Source of the DNA: Hymenobacter chitinivorans DSM 11115
Lineage (GTDB): Bacteria; Bacteroidota; Bacteroidia; Cytophagales; Hymenobacteraceae
DNA: 64,000 bases
NCBI RefSeq assembly: GCF_002797555.1
Contig: NZ_PGFA01000004.1
Coordinates: 558,001-622,000 of the forward strand
Direction: 5' to 3'
A program made the translations under genes and the position numbers. Each line of letters starts with the position of its first letter. The first letter of the stretch is position 1. Shown here one piece after another: positions 8,777 to 17,381 of the stretch. The notes under the pieces were generated by a model, which worked only from the letters and a program-made list of their open reading frames with translations, did not search any database and was not told the DNA's origin.

Positions 8777-9607
8777 ATGGATTTTGTAGAAGTACGCGTA
8801 CAAGCCCCCCGTGAACTGGCCGATATTCTGGTAGCCGAACTGGCCGAAGTAGGCTACGACACCTTCGAGGACAACGACGAAGGCTTCTGCGCCTACATCG
8901 GGGAGGGCGACTTCAACCCCGACGCCGTGGCCGAAGTTATGGCCCGCTACGAAGGCCTGGGGGAGCTGGGCTACGAGCACCGCGTTATTACCCGCCAAAA
9001 CTGGAATGCCGAGTGGGAGAAAAACTTCCAGCCCCTGATTATTGCCGACCGGGTTTCGGTGCGGGCGCCGTTTCACGAGAAGCCCGCGGGCCTGGAGTAC
9101 GAAATCGTGATTATGCCGCGCATGTCCTTCGGCACCGGCCACCACGAAACTACGGCCCTGATGATTGAAAACCAGCTCGACATCGACCACAACGGCCAGC
9201 GGGTGCTGGATATGGGCTGCGGCACGGGCATTCTGGCCATCATGGCCGCGCACCTGGGCGCCCGGGAAGTGCTGGCCGTGGACGTGGAGCCCTGGACGGT
9301 GGAAAATGCCGCCGACAACGCTGCCGAAAATAACTGCACGAATATTGAGTGCCGTTTGGGCGGGGTAGAAGTGCTGGCCGGGGAGGCGCCGTTCGACATC
9401 ATTCTGGCCAACATCAACCGCAACGTGCTGCTGGAGGACATGCACGCCTACGCAGCCTTGCTGCCCCAGGGGCGTCCCATCTTATTCAGTGGCTTTTACC
9501 AAGAGGATTTATCCAAGATTGAAGAGGAGGCAAAGAAACACGCATTAGTCTATCAATCACACCGAACCAAGAATAACTGGGTTTCGGCGATTTTCACGAA
9601 ATTGTAG
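8777..9607 (+). CDS. prmA: Ribosomal protein L11 methyltransferase
   Basis: A 276-residue S-adenosylmethionine-dependent methyltransferase that trimethylates ribosomal protein L11. The N-terminal substrate-recognition domain (about 1-95) ends with NWNAEWEKNFQP, which is characteristic. The Rossmann core follows with RMSFGTGHHETT, the SAM-binding motif VLDMGCGTGILAI, the acidic AVDVEPW and the catalytic-pocket motif ILANINRNVLL. The open frame extends far upstream, but conservation starts at MDFVEVRVQAP, so ATG 8777 is the start. Its upstream region is divergent from the OmpA-type lipoprotein gene. Only 29 nt separate it from the next gene, so the two may be cotranscribed. Confidence 0.95.
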   Translation: MDFVEVRVQAPRELADILVAELAEVGYDTFEDNDEGFCAYIGEGDFNPDAVAEVMARYEGLGELGYEHRVITRQNWNAEWEKNFQPLIIADRVSVRAPFHEKPAGLEYEIVIMPRMSFGTGHHETTALMIENQLDIDHNGQRVLDMGCGTGILAIMAAHLGAREVLAVDVEPWTVENAADNAAENNCTNIECRLGGVEVLAGEAPFDIILANINRNVLLEDMHAYAALLPQGRPILFSGFYQEDLSKIEEEAKKHALVYQSHRTKNNWVSAIFTKL

Positions 9608-9636
9608 CCGTCTTAGTAGGCCTTGACGGAAAAAGT

Positions 9637-12600
9637 ATGAAGCAACTTGCTTTTGGGTGGCTATGCGCGGTGGTGTTGGGACTAAGTACCCCCGCCTGGG
9701 CCCAACAACCGAAAACTCCCTCCAAACAGCCGGCCACCGCGCCGGCTGCGCCAGTATTGCCCAAATTCACGGGTAAGCTGTCCAAGGAGCCCGCCCAGTT
9801 TATCATCGACGTGCAGTCGATGATGGTGGCGGCCAACAACGCCCAGGCCAAAGCCGTGGGCGCCAAGCTGCAGCAGCTCTGGGCCAGCAATAAGCTCACG
9901 GCTACCCAGCAGGGCCGCATTGTGGAGATTTCCCAGCAGATGCTGCTGCGCAAATACAAGCCCCACCCCGCCATTGAAGGCTTCTTCCAGGGCATCGTGG
10001 GCGGGGCTACCGTGCAGAACTTCTCCGATCAGCAGATGGACGAGTTTCTGGAAGTGGTGGTCAAGACCGTGAACCGGGAGCAGCTGGCCAACGCCGAGAA
10101 GTTCCTCGTCAGCGCCGGCCAGTTTCTGGATACCAAAACCCTGTATAAGTCGCGCTACAGTACCCTGCGCGCGGTGGGCGGCACGTTCAGCTTCGCTTAC
10201 AACGAAACCGACATGCCCCAGCCCGCCCCGGCTCCGCGGCTGGCACCTGCTAACCCGGCTCCCGTCACGACGGGCCCGGCCCTGAACACCACCACGCCCG
10301 CCGCTAAGCCGGCCGCGAAGCCCGCACCCAAAAAGAAAAGCAGTGACGGCTGGGACACGGCCGACGTGTGGGACACCGGCAGCGACGACGGCTGGGGTAC
10401 GCCCAAGAAAAAGCCGGTGGCCAAAGCACCAGCTAAAGGCACTGCCCCCGCCGCCGCTCCCGAGCCCGAGCCCACGCCCGAGCCAGCTGCTCCCTACTAC
10501 GACAGCTACGTGGCCCCCGCTACCCGCGGCCCGGTGCTGCTGCTCAAAGACGCCGACCTGTTTATGGCCACCGCCGGCGACTCTATCTTCATCCGCAAAA
10601 CCAGTGGGGTAGTGGTGCCCGGCACCAACCGCTTTATTGGCCGCGGCGGCCAGTACGTGTGGTCCATTAAGCAGAATCTGGTGACGGCCGACTTCGTCAA
10701 CTACGACTTCGACATGAGCAAGGCGGAATTCACCGCTGAACCCGTCACGCTGACGTACCCGGCCGTGCTGGAAGCCCCCATTCAGGGCGCCTTCTCCTAT
10801 AAGAGCGTCAAGAAGAAAACCGGCGCTACCGACACGGGCTACCCCCGCTTTATCTCGCTCACCAACGACGCCCGCGTCAAAAACATCGGCGAGAATATCC
10901 GCTACTTCGGGGGCTTCTCGCTGGCCGGCAGCCGCACGCTCTCGGCCTCGCTCGACGGCAGCCTCTCGCGCATCATCGTGGACGTGGACGGCAAAACCAA
11001 GTTCCGGGCTTCGTCGCGGGCCTACCTACTGGGCGACACGCTGATATCGGCCGACCGCGCTGCCGTGACCATCTTCCAGGACAAGAGCGACTCGCTGACT
11101 CATCCCGGGGTGAAGCTGCGCTACTCCAAAACCCGGCAGGTGCTGCAGCTGGCCCGTGAGGATGGCCTCTACAAAACCACGCCCTACACGGACTCTTACC
11201 ACCAGATGGAAATTGCGACGGAGCTGCTGACCTGGCCGCTCAAGACGCCCTACATCAACCTGGCCATCCTGACGGCCAAAAACCAGGTGACGGCCAATTT
11301 TGAATCCCGCGAATTCTACACCAACACCCGCTACCAGCAAATTAAGGGCATCAACAAGCTCCACCCGCTGCAGATGGTGGTGGGTTACAGCCAGCAGAAC
11401 GGCAACGTGAAAACCTTCACGGTGCAGGACGTGGCCAAGGCCCTCAACGTGAAGGAACCCAACGTGCGCTCGGCCGTGGCTGGCCTGGCCAAGGATGGCT
11501 ACGTGCAGTGGAACCCCCAGACCGAACAGGTGGTGCTGCTGCCCAAGGCCATGCACTACGTGAATTCGTCGCGGGGCAAAAAGGACTACGACCACATTGC
11601 CATTCGCTCCTTGTCGCCCTCGGGCAAGAACGCCACGCTCAACCTGGCCACCAACGACCTGATTGTGCGCGGCGTGGACCGCTTCAACTTCTCCGACGAC
11701 TCCGTGACGGTGTTTGTGAAGCCCGACAGCAGCGTTATCAAGATCCAGAAAAACCGCGGGGTGCTTTTCAACGGCACCGTGGTGGCCTCGGCCTTTATCT
11801 TCAAGGGTAAGGAGTTCAAGTTCGACTACGACGGCTTCTACGTGGACCTGGTCAAGATTGACTCCATCATTGTGAAGGGCAAAGGCTCGAAAGGCTCGGT
11901 GATGAAGGCCCGCAAGGAAACCGACTTCACCCTGACCAACAAGAACCGCAACTCGGCCGGCCGCCTCTACATCAACGCGCCCAACAACAAATCGGGCCGC
12001 AAGAAGCTGGGCGCCTTCCCCTCATTCGACGCTTCCACCGGGGCCTACGTGTTCTTCAACAAGCCCGAAGTACTGGGCGGGGCCTACGACACGACGATTT
12101 ACTTCGACATTCCCCCGTTCAAGATTGACTCCCTCAATAACAAGAACCGCTCGGCCGTGGGCTTCAAGGGCACGTTCGTGTCGGGGAAGATTATGCCCGC
12201 CTTCAAGACCAAGCTCAGCCTGCAGGAAGACGGCTCCCTAGGCTTCGTGTACGACCTGCCCAAGGACGGCTTCCCGGTGTACGGGGGCAAGGCCCGGCTC
12301 TTCAACAAGGTGTCGATGAGCAACCGCGGTATTCAGGGCGTGGGCGAACTGAAGTACCTCACCGGCGACTTGTTTAGCGACCAGTTCATCTTCTACAAAG
12401 ACTCGGTGGTGACGGTGGGCAAAACGGCCACTATTGCCCAGGGCCCGCTCAACGGGGTGGAATACGCCAAAGTCTCGCTTCTGCCGGGCTACCAGATGAA
12501 GTGGGTAACGGCCTCCGACTCCATGTACCTGAGCACCCAGCGCGACGGGCAGCCAATGAAGTTCTACGCCGGCGACTACAACTACAAGGGTACCGCCATC

Positions 12601-14913
12601 CTGACGCCCTCCGGCCTCTTCGGCGACGGCCGGATGGACGGCCCCCAGTCGTTTATCCGCTCCCGCCAGTTTGTGTTCAAGCCCAGCAGCTACTCGGGTA
12701 AGAAGTCAACGCTGAGCATCAAGTCGGCCGAGGCCAACAAGCCCGCCCTGACCGCCAACGAGGTAGCCTTCCAGTACAACATCAAGCAGGGCTACGCTGA
12801 ATTTGCCCGCGAGGAAAACAGCAAGGCCAGCATCGATTTGCCCTACTCCGACTACCGCACCACGCTCAGCGGCGGTAAGTGGGACTTCAAGAAGAAAATC
12901 GTGCAGATGCGCGTAGCGGCCGGCGCCGACTCGTCGCGCTCCTACTTCTACTCGACCAAGCCCGAGCAGAAGGGCCTCAAGTTCCTGGCCAGCACCGGCC
13001 AGTATGACTTGAGCCGCTACCGCCTCATTGCCGGCGGCGTGCCCCACATTGCCTCCGCCGACGCCTGGATTGAGCCCGACAGCAACAAGGTCTACGTGCT
13101 GGCCGGGGCCCAGATGCGGGCCTTCCAGAACGCGCGCATCACGATGGACACCCTAGCCAAGTACCACAACCTGTACAAGGGTGAAATCAAGATTCAGTCG
13201 CGCACGTCCTTTATGGGCAACGCCCTGTACAGCTATAAAAACGCCTCGGCCGACTCCTTCGCCATCAAGTTTACCAACTTCGCCGTCGACTCGGCGGCGG
13301 TGCTGGGCGGTAAGGGCAAGGCCCTGGCCGGCAAGGGTGGGGCCAAGAGTATCCTGAAGAAGCGGGACGACGACGGGTCCCCGTTTGCCCCGCCCACCAC
13401 GGCCGTAGCCACCATTCAGGCCACCGACAAGTTTCACCTCGCGCCCCGCATTGCCTACCGTGGGGCCGTGAACCTGAACTCCCAGAAACGGGGCTTCACC
13501 TTCGACGGGCAAAGCCGCCTGGAGTTCAGTAAGAACCAGGCCTCCTCCGAGTGGTTTGCCGTCCAGGATAGTATCGACCCCAAGGGTATCCGCATCAAGC
13601 TCAATGGGCCCAAAACCGACGACGGCACGCCCATGCTTACCGGTCTGTTCCTGTCCGATGCTACCGCCAAGGTCTACCCGCTGTTCGTGGCCGCCAAGCC
13701 CGGCATTACCGACATGAACATCTTCCAGGTAGACGGTACGCTGAGCTTCGACGCCAAGAAGGGCAACTACACCATCACCCGCAACGACCTGGCCGACCCC
13801 AACGTGTACGAGGGCAGCGTGCTGACCCTGCACGACTCGACCGGGGCCCTCGACTTCCGCGGCAAGGTGCAGCTGCTCAACTCCAACAAGGACTACAACG
13901 TGCAGTCGGCGGCCGTGGGCTATGCCAAGCCCGATAGCAGCATCTACCGCCTCGACACCTTCCTGACCTTCGACATCAACATGCCCGAAAAGGCCATTGA
14001 GGCTATGGGCACGGATATGGCCACCAACACCAAAGGCCTGACCGAAGCCCTCGACGGCTCTCCGGCCCTGATGTACAAGATGGGCGAATTCATCGGCAGC
14101 AAGGGCGTGCAGAACTACCTGGACCGGAAGGGCGGCTACACGCCGCTCCAGAAAGTGTCGCCCAAATTCCTGCACACCCTGGTGCTGAGCAAGGTGGACC
14201 TGCGCTGGTCGGAGAAGTTCAAGGCCTGGTACTCGGTGGGCAAGATTGGCCTGGTGAGCGTGGGCAAGAAGGACATCAACGCCCTGATTGACGGCTACAT
14301 CGAAATCAAGAAGGAAACCACCGGCGACGCCGTGGAAATGTACCTGGAGGCCGAGCCCCAGACCTGGTACCACATCCGCTACTCCAACAACGTGCTGCTG
14401 ACCAAGGCCCAGCACGGCTCCTACGACGAAATCATCGGCTTCAAGGCCAAGGGCGACTACAACACGGCCACCGAGTACGGTTTCTACCTCGGCGACGAGC
14501 AGGAAAAGGACCTCTTTACCCGCCACTTCCGCAAGGACTACCTCGGCGACAACAGCAAGCAGAAGGCCTCCTCGGCCCCGCCCAAGCCCGTAAGCACCGG
14601 CAACTTCGACTTCATGGAAGACAACAAGAAGAAGAAAAAGAAGGACAAGGATGCCGCCGTTGACGAAGCCAGCCAGCCCGCCGCCGATGCCCCGGTAGAA
14701 GATACCGGCAAGAAAAAGAAGAAGGACAAGGACGTTGTGGCCGACCCCGCCACGCCGCCGGTAGACGAGGGCAAGACGGCCGCCCAGATGAAAAAGGAAG
14801 ACGCCGCCAAAGCCAAAGAGGCTGAGCGCCTCAAGAAGGAAGAAGAGAAAAAGGCCAAAGAGGCCGAGAAAAAGAAGAAGAAAGGCGAGGAGGACCCCTT
14901 CGGCGACTCCTAA
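9637..14913 (+). CDS. Giant secreted protein of unknown function (1758 aa)
   Basis: A 1758-residue protein with a clear signal peptide (cleavage after AWA-Q, about residue 22). Visible parts: a helical N-terminal domain (about 40-180); a low-complexity Pro/Ala/Lys linker (about 190-290) with two DGW-containing Trp/Asp motifs; then about 1300 residues of mostly beta-type sequence rich in short strands and Asp/Lys turns, without cysteines forming an obvious pattern; and a Lys/Glu/Asp-rich, probably disordered tail (about 1660-1758) with several K5-K6 runs. A segment near 590-635 (TVQDVAKALNVKEPNVRSAV) looks like a winged-helix fold, which is odd for an exported protein. No known domain was recognised. 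It is probably a large envelope protein. Confidence 0.85.
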   Translation: MKQLAFGWLCAVVLGLSTPAWAQQPKTPSKQPATAPAAPVLPKFTGKLSKEPAQFIIDVQSMMVAANNAQAKAVGAKLQQLWASNKLTATQQGRIVEISQQMLLRKYKPHPAIEGFFQGIVGGATVQNFSDQQMDEFLEVVVKTVNREQLANAEKFLVSAGQFLDTKTLYKSRYSTLRAVGGTFSFAYNETDMPQPAPAPRLAPANPAPVTTGPALNTTTPAAKPAAKPAPKKKSSDGWDTADVWDTGSDDGWGTPKKKPVAKAPAKGTAPAAAPEPEPTPEPAAPYYDSYVAPATRGPVLLLKDADLFMATAGDSIFIRKTSGVVVPGTNRFIGRGGQYVWSIKQNLVTADFVNYDFDMSKAEFTAEPVTLTYPAVLEAPIQGAFSYKSVKKKTGATDTGYPRFISLTNDARVKNIGENIRYFGGFSLAGSRTLSASLDGSLSRIIVDVDGKTKFRASSRAYLLGDTLISADRAAVTIFQDKSDSLTHPGVKLRYSKTRQVLQLAREDGLYKTTPYTDSYHQMEIATELLTWPLKTPYINLAILTAKNQVTANFESREFYTNTRYQQIKGINKLHPLQMVVGYSQQNGNVKTFTVQDVAKALNVKEPNVRSAVAGLAKDGYVQWNPQTEQVVLLPKAMHYVNSSRGKKDYDHIAIRSLSPSGKNATLNLATNDLIVRGVDRFNFSDDSVTVFVKPDSSVIKIQKNRGVLFNGTVVASAFIFKGKEFKFDYDGFYVDLVKIDSIIVKGKGSKGSVMKARKETDFTLTNKNRNSAGRLYINAPNNKSGRKKLGAFPSFDASTGAYVFFNKPEVLGGAYDTTIYFDIPPFKIDSLNNKNRSAVGFKGTFVSGKIMPAFKTKLSLQEDGSLGFVYDLPKDGFPVYGGKARLFNKVSMSNRGIQGVGELKYLTGDLFSDQFIFYKDSVVTVGKTATIAQGPLNGVEYAKVSLLPGYQMKWVTASDSMYLSTQRDGQPMKFYAGDYNYKGTAILTPSGLFGDGRMDGPQSFIRSRQFVFKPSSYSGKKSTLSIKSAEANKPALTANEVAFQYNIKQGYAEFAREENSKASIDLPYSDYRTTLSGGKWDFKKKIVQMRVAAGADSSRSYFYSTKPEQKGLKFLASTGQYDLSRYRLIAGGVPHIASADAWIEPDSNKVYVLAGAQMRAFQNARITMDTLAKYHNLYKGEIKIQSRTSFMGNALYSYKNASADSFAIKFTNFAVDSAAVLGGKGKALAGKGGAKSILKKRDDDGSPFAPPTTAVATIQATDKFHLAPRIAYRGAVNLNSQKRGFTFDGQSRLEFSKNQASSEWFAVQDSIDPKGIRIKLNGPKTDDGTPMLTGLFLSDATAKVYPLFVAAKPGITDMNIFQVDGTLSFDAKKGNYTITRNDLADPNVYEGSVLTLHDSTGALDFRGKVQLLNSNKDYNVQSAAVGYAKPDSSIYRLDTFLTFDINMPEKAIEAMGTDMATNTKGLTEALDGSPALMYKMGEFIGSKGVQNYLDRKGGYTPLQKVSPKFLHTLVLSKVDLRWSEKFKAWYSVGKIGLVSVGKKDINALIDGYIEIKKETTGDAVEMYLEAEPQTWYHIRYSNNVLLTKAQHGSYDEIIGFKAKGDYNTATEYGFYLGDEQEKDLFTRHFRKDYLGDNSKQKASSAPPKPVSTGNFDFMEDNKKKKKKDKDAAVDEASQPAADAPVEDTGKKKKKDKDVVADPATPPVDEGKTAAQMKKEDAAKAKEAERLKKEEEKKAKEAEKKKKKGEEDPFGDS

Positions 14914-14939
14914 GCTGCTCCCACTCTTCCCATCCGAAT

Positions 14940-14975
14940 CAACAGCCCCGTCCCGGTTTCCGGGGCGGGGCTGTT
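14940..14975 (+). terminator. Terminator after the giant gene
   Basis: AACAGCCCCG pairs with CGGGGCTGTT around a GC-rich interrupted inner stem, 27 nt after the stop codon at 14913. The T-run is weak (TTG), so it may act mainly as a strong hairpin. Confidence 0.65.
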
Positions 14976-14994
14976 GCGCTAAGAACAAAAGCGT

Positions 14995-15101
14995 AAGAAC
15001 GTCCTGTCGAGCAGAGCGAGACATCTCGCGTGCTGATGTTGCCAGGCTATCGGATGACCATTGCCCGCGAGATGTCTCCCGTGGGTCGACAGGACGTTCT
15101 T
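14995..15101. repeat. Nested inverted repeat (107 bp)
   Basis: Outer arms of 16 bp (AAGAACGTCCTGTCGA and its exact complement at 15086-15101) enclose inner arms GAGACATCTCGCG and CGCGAGATGTCTC. The whole could extrude as a cruciform or form a long RNA hairpin. The end AAGAACGTC is shared with the left flank of the 36-bp palindrome at 2508 (AAGAACGTCA at 2501-2510), which suggests one dispersed repeat family. Confidence 0.8.
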
Positions 15102-15171
15102 CGGTTTCGGGCCAGCCAGAGAGCGAGACGGGCAACGGGGCAGGGTAGCTGAGCAGCGTTACGCCGTAAAA

Positions 15172-15205
15172 TTGCGTAGAAGCCTGCGGAAGCCCCTTAT
15201 ATTTG
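15172..15205 (+). promoter_or_regulatory. Candidate Bacteroidota-type promoter for plsY
   Basis: TATATTTG at 15198-15205 fits the TAnnTTTG -7 element. A TTG at 15172 could be the -33 element, with a slightly long gap of 23 nt. The start codon follows 20 nt downstream. Confidence 0.45.
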
Positions 15206-15224
15206 GCTGCACCGCCCTTTTTCT

Positions 15225-15863
15225 ATGAACCTCCCCCTCGTCCTGGCCCTGCTCGTGGCCGCCTACCTGCTCGGCTCTATCCCGACGGCCCTCTGGGTCG
15301 GCCGCCGCTTCTTTGGCCTTGATATCCGGGAGCACGGCTCCGGCAACGCCGGGGCCACCAACACCTTCCGGGTGCTGGGCAAAAAGCCGGGCTCCGTGGT
15401 GATGGCCATCGACGTGCTCAAGGGCTGGGCCGCCACCATGATGGCCTCGGTCATGCTCAGCCAGGGCGCCATCCGGCCCGATCAGCTGCTCTACTTCCAG
15501 CTGGCCTGCGGGGCCCTGGCCGTGGTGGGGCACATTTACCCCGTCTTCGCCCAGTTCCGCGGGGGCAAGGGCGTGGCCACCGTGCTGGGCATGATGCTGG
15601 CCATTGCCCCGGCCACGGTGGGCGTCTGCATCCTGGTGTTCCTGGTGATGCTCCTGCTGTTCCGCTACGTGTCCCTGGCCTCCATGACGGCCGGCGTGGC
15701 CTTTGCCCTCTTGCAGCTGCTGCCCCCCTTCCGCCCCGACAACAGCCTGCTCCTGGGCTTCGGCTTCGTGCTGGCCATCCTGCTCATCTACACCCACCGC
15801 GCCAACATCGGCCGCCTGCGGGCCGGCACCGAGAGTAGGGTGCCGCTCTTTGGGAGGAAGTAA
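15225..15863 (+). CDS. plsY: Acyl-phosphate:glycerol-3-phosphate acyltransferase PlsY
   Basis: A 212-residue integral membrane enzyme that moves an acyl group from acyl phosphate to glycerol 3-phosphate, the first committed step of phospholipid synthesis. The three family loops are visible: GSIPTALWVGR near the N-terminus, EHGSGNAGATNTFRVLG (nucleotide/phosphate-binding-like motif), and FAQFRGGKGVATVLG, with a final THRANIGRLRAGTESR. Five or more hydrophobic segments alternate with these loops. Length is typical. The next gene starts 20 nt downstream, so they could share a transcript. Confidence 0.96.
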   Translation: MNLPLVLALLVAAYLLGSIPTALWVGRRFFGLDIREHGSGNAGATNTFRVLGKKPGSVVMAIDVLKGWAATMMASVMLSQGAIRPDQLLYFQLACGALAVVGHIYPVFAQFRGGKGVATVLGMMLAIAPATVGVCILVFLVMLLLFRYVSLASMTAGVAFALLQLLPPFRPDNSLLLGFGFVLAILLIYTHRANIGRLRAGTESRVPLFGRK

Positions 15864-15882
15864 AGAGCAAGTAGGTATAGCA

Positions 15883-16320
15883 ATGCTCAACACTTCTAGG
15901 GTACGCCGCACTAGTGCACTTGTAGCAGTCCTTGCCACTAGCATCTCCCTGCCTGCCTATGCGCTAGGCGACATGATTATCCCTCAAACTGCAGCACTGG
16001 TTATCGGTGGTCCATTGCTACTCATTCTATTCTCCTGGATGTGGACCACTGCCCGCGCCGCCAACCCTGCCCATTCCGGTTATTGGTGGGAAGTAGCCGC
16101 TTCAGGTGCTCTATTTAATATTGTCTGGTTGACCGTTCTGATTGTCCTCGATTCTGACACATGGAACAACAGAGAAATTAATAAGACAGGTTTATTTCTG
16201 TGCTACATGCTGCCGATCGGAGGCTTGGCTATAGCGCTAGGATTTCGAAGCCGGCTGCGCCCTGCTCTTGTGTTTATAGCAAGCTGCCTGTGTGTCTTTG
16301 TAGCCTACCTGCTAAAATAG
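15883..16320 (+). CDS. Small membrane protein, unrecognised
   Basis: A 145-residue protein starting at the ATG at 15883, 20 nt after plsY. It has an N-terminal hydrophobic segment ending in LPAYA, which resembles a signal peptide, and then three more hydrophobic segments (about 35-55, 70-90 and 108-143) separated by short polar loops. Base composition is lower in GC than plsY, with many A/T third positions, which hints at recent acquisition or weak selection. No family was recognised. The palindromic element at 16327 begins right after its stop. Confidence 0.6.
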   Translation: MLNTSRVRRTSALVAVLATSISLPAYALGDMIIPQTAALVIGGPLLLILFSWMWTTARAANPAHSGYWWEVAASGALFNIVWLTVLIVLDSDTWNNREINKTGLFLCYMLPIGGLAIALGFRSRLRPALVFIASCLCVFVAYLLK

Positions 16321-16326
16321 CTCTGT

Positions 16327-16472
16327 GCAGTCGCTCGGCTGTGCCGAGTGACGCTTATGTAGAGGGGCTGCGCCCCAAGGGTCCCGCGCCGGTTGGCCGT
16401 TCTGTTGGCGCGGCCCAATTCGCAGCAGAACTGCTCACACGTAGTCGTCACTCGGCACAGCCGAGCGACTGC
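16327..16472. mobile_element. Palindrome-ended element, copy A (MITE/REP-like)
   Basis: A 146-bp non-coding unit with 26-bp perfect terminal inverted repeats beginning GCAGTCGCTCGGCTGTGCCG; each end is itself a hairpin (CTCGGC-TGT-GCCGAG). The interior contains GGGGCTGCGCCCC and AATTCGCAGCAGA. A second, diverged copy with the same ends and interior motifs lies at 16819-16965. No transposase is nearby, so this would be a non-autonomous element or REP-type unit moved in trans. Confidence 0.8.
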
Positions 16473-16507
16473 GACGGCATGGGTTCTGGTTAGGCATTCC
16501 TTTTCCT

Positions 16508-16666
16508 AGCCCCAGCGGGGCGGCATAGCGGTAGCTTCTGACCAGCCTTTAGAACACAAAGCCCCAGCGGGGCGACACAAGTCGTTGGTACGAAAGTGTC
16601 GCCCCGCTGGGGCTTTTACCGTTTTAGGCGCGTCTTTTTCTACCGCTATGCCGCCCCGCTGGGGCT
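16508..16666. repeat. Nested palindrome with AGCCCCAGCGGGGCG arms
   Basis: Outer arms: AGCCCCAGCGGGGCGGCATA at 16508 and its complement ending at 16666, extending through AGCGGTAG. Inner arms: AAGCCCCAGCGGGGCGACAC near 16559 and its complement before a T4 run near 16616. The four arms share one core, so the unit contains four copies of a 15-bp GC palindrome in alternating orientation. Its right end overlaps the 3' end of the broken gene at 16646. Confidence 0.8.
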
Positions 16667-17052
16667 GCCGGAGCGACTACCACCAGTAGGTCTTATTTTC
16701 CGCTTGCGCCGTACCCGGTACTCGTAGAGCGAATACCCCAGGATAAGTACCACCAGCAGCGCGAAAAGGAGGTAGCCCCGCTGCCTTTCGGCAAGTGATG
16801 CGTCACCGTGGCCTCTGTGCAGTCGCTCGGCTGTGCCGAGTGACACTTACGCCGGAGGGGCTGCGCCCCGAGCGTCCCGCGCCGTGCGGTTGTTCTACTA
16901 GCGCGTTGTAATTCGCAGCAGAGCTGCTCAAGCCTAGTCGTCACTCGGCATAGCCGAGCGACTGCGCTGGGGGCAAGTGATGCGTCACCGTCACCGTGGC
17001 CTCGAAAGACACTGTAGCTGATGCTGAGCAATAGGACAAGCCATGAATACAT
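16646..17052 (-). pseudogene. Small two-helix membrane protein gene disrupted by element B
   Basis: The 5' part on the minus strand starts at 17052 and encodes MYSWLVLLLSISYSVFRGHG; the 3' part (16815 to 16646) encodes HGDASLAERQRGYLLFALLV, then a second membrane segment and the basic tail YEYRVRRKRK. Between them sits the 147-bp element B. The coding stretch for GHGDASLA is present on both sides of the insert, as a 24-25 bp direct repeat (about 16791-16815 and 16972-17003, the latter with one extra 6-bp CACCGT unit). Removing one repeat copy and the element rejoins a plausible protein of about 70 residues with two transmembrane segments. Downstream of the insert the frame is lost. Confidence 0.6.
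16819..16965. mobile_element. Palindrome-ended element, copy B, inserted in a gene
   Basis: A 147-bp unit with the same terminal inverted repeats as copy A (one mismatch at the right end: GGCATAGCC instead of GGCACAGCC), the same order of interior motifs (GGGGCTGCGCCCC, GCGTCCCGCGCC, AATTCGCAGCAGAGCTGCTCA) and the same CTCTGT outside the left end. It is flanked by a 24-25 bp direct repeat and interrupts a small membrane-protein gene, which is evidence of movement. Confidence 0.75.
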
Positions 17053-17111
17053 GGCCCGAAGATACTCCCGCTCCGCCCCATGCTCCCGCCGCTGCCTCCG
17101 AAGCGCCGGCA

Positions 17112-17381
17112 GTGCCGGCTCAAGCCCGGCCTGTAGCACCCGAAACGGCTCCCATAGCCTCCCAAGCCCCGGCCGTAACGCCCGAAGCAGTGGAATTAGC
17201 TACCGGATGCCTCTTCGGTTGCTACGGAAACCGCTTCGGGCACTACGGATGATGCTTCGGGAGCTACCGCCGGGGCTTGGGTTGCTACGGAAGCCTCTTC
17301 GGGAGCTACGGGCAGAGTTTCGGGTGCTACGGGCAGAGTTTCGGGTGCTACGGGCGGGACTTCGGGTGCTACGGCCGAGGT
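17112..17381. repeat. 21-bp tandem repeat array that reverses orientation
   Basis: From 17214 to 17381 eight exact-phase 21-bp units follow each other, such as TTCGGGTGCTACGGGCAGAGT; the last four (17298-17381) are nearly identical and the first four are diverged. Read on the minus strand each unit encodes a heptad such as VAPETLP, VAPEVPP or VATQAPA. From about 17112 to 17204 the same unit occurs in the opposite orientation and encodes the heptads on the plus strand (VPAQARP, VAPETAP, IASQAPA, VTPEAVE). The switch lies at about 17205-17213. A short plus-strand frame (17043-17252) starts MNTWPEDTPAPPHAP and runs into the array. No complete gene can be defined. Confidence 0.75.

Noticed and set aside
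13153..15135. 660-codon minus-strand frame across the giant gene and its terminator
   Set aside because: Gly/Val/Arg/Leu-rich shadow without recognisable domains; it runs through a terminator and a repeat.
17214..17381. CRISPR array
   Set aside because: The units are contiguous 21-bp tandem repeats without spacers and encode heptads; no cas genes are nearby.
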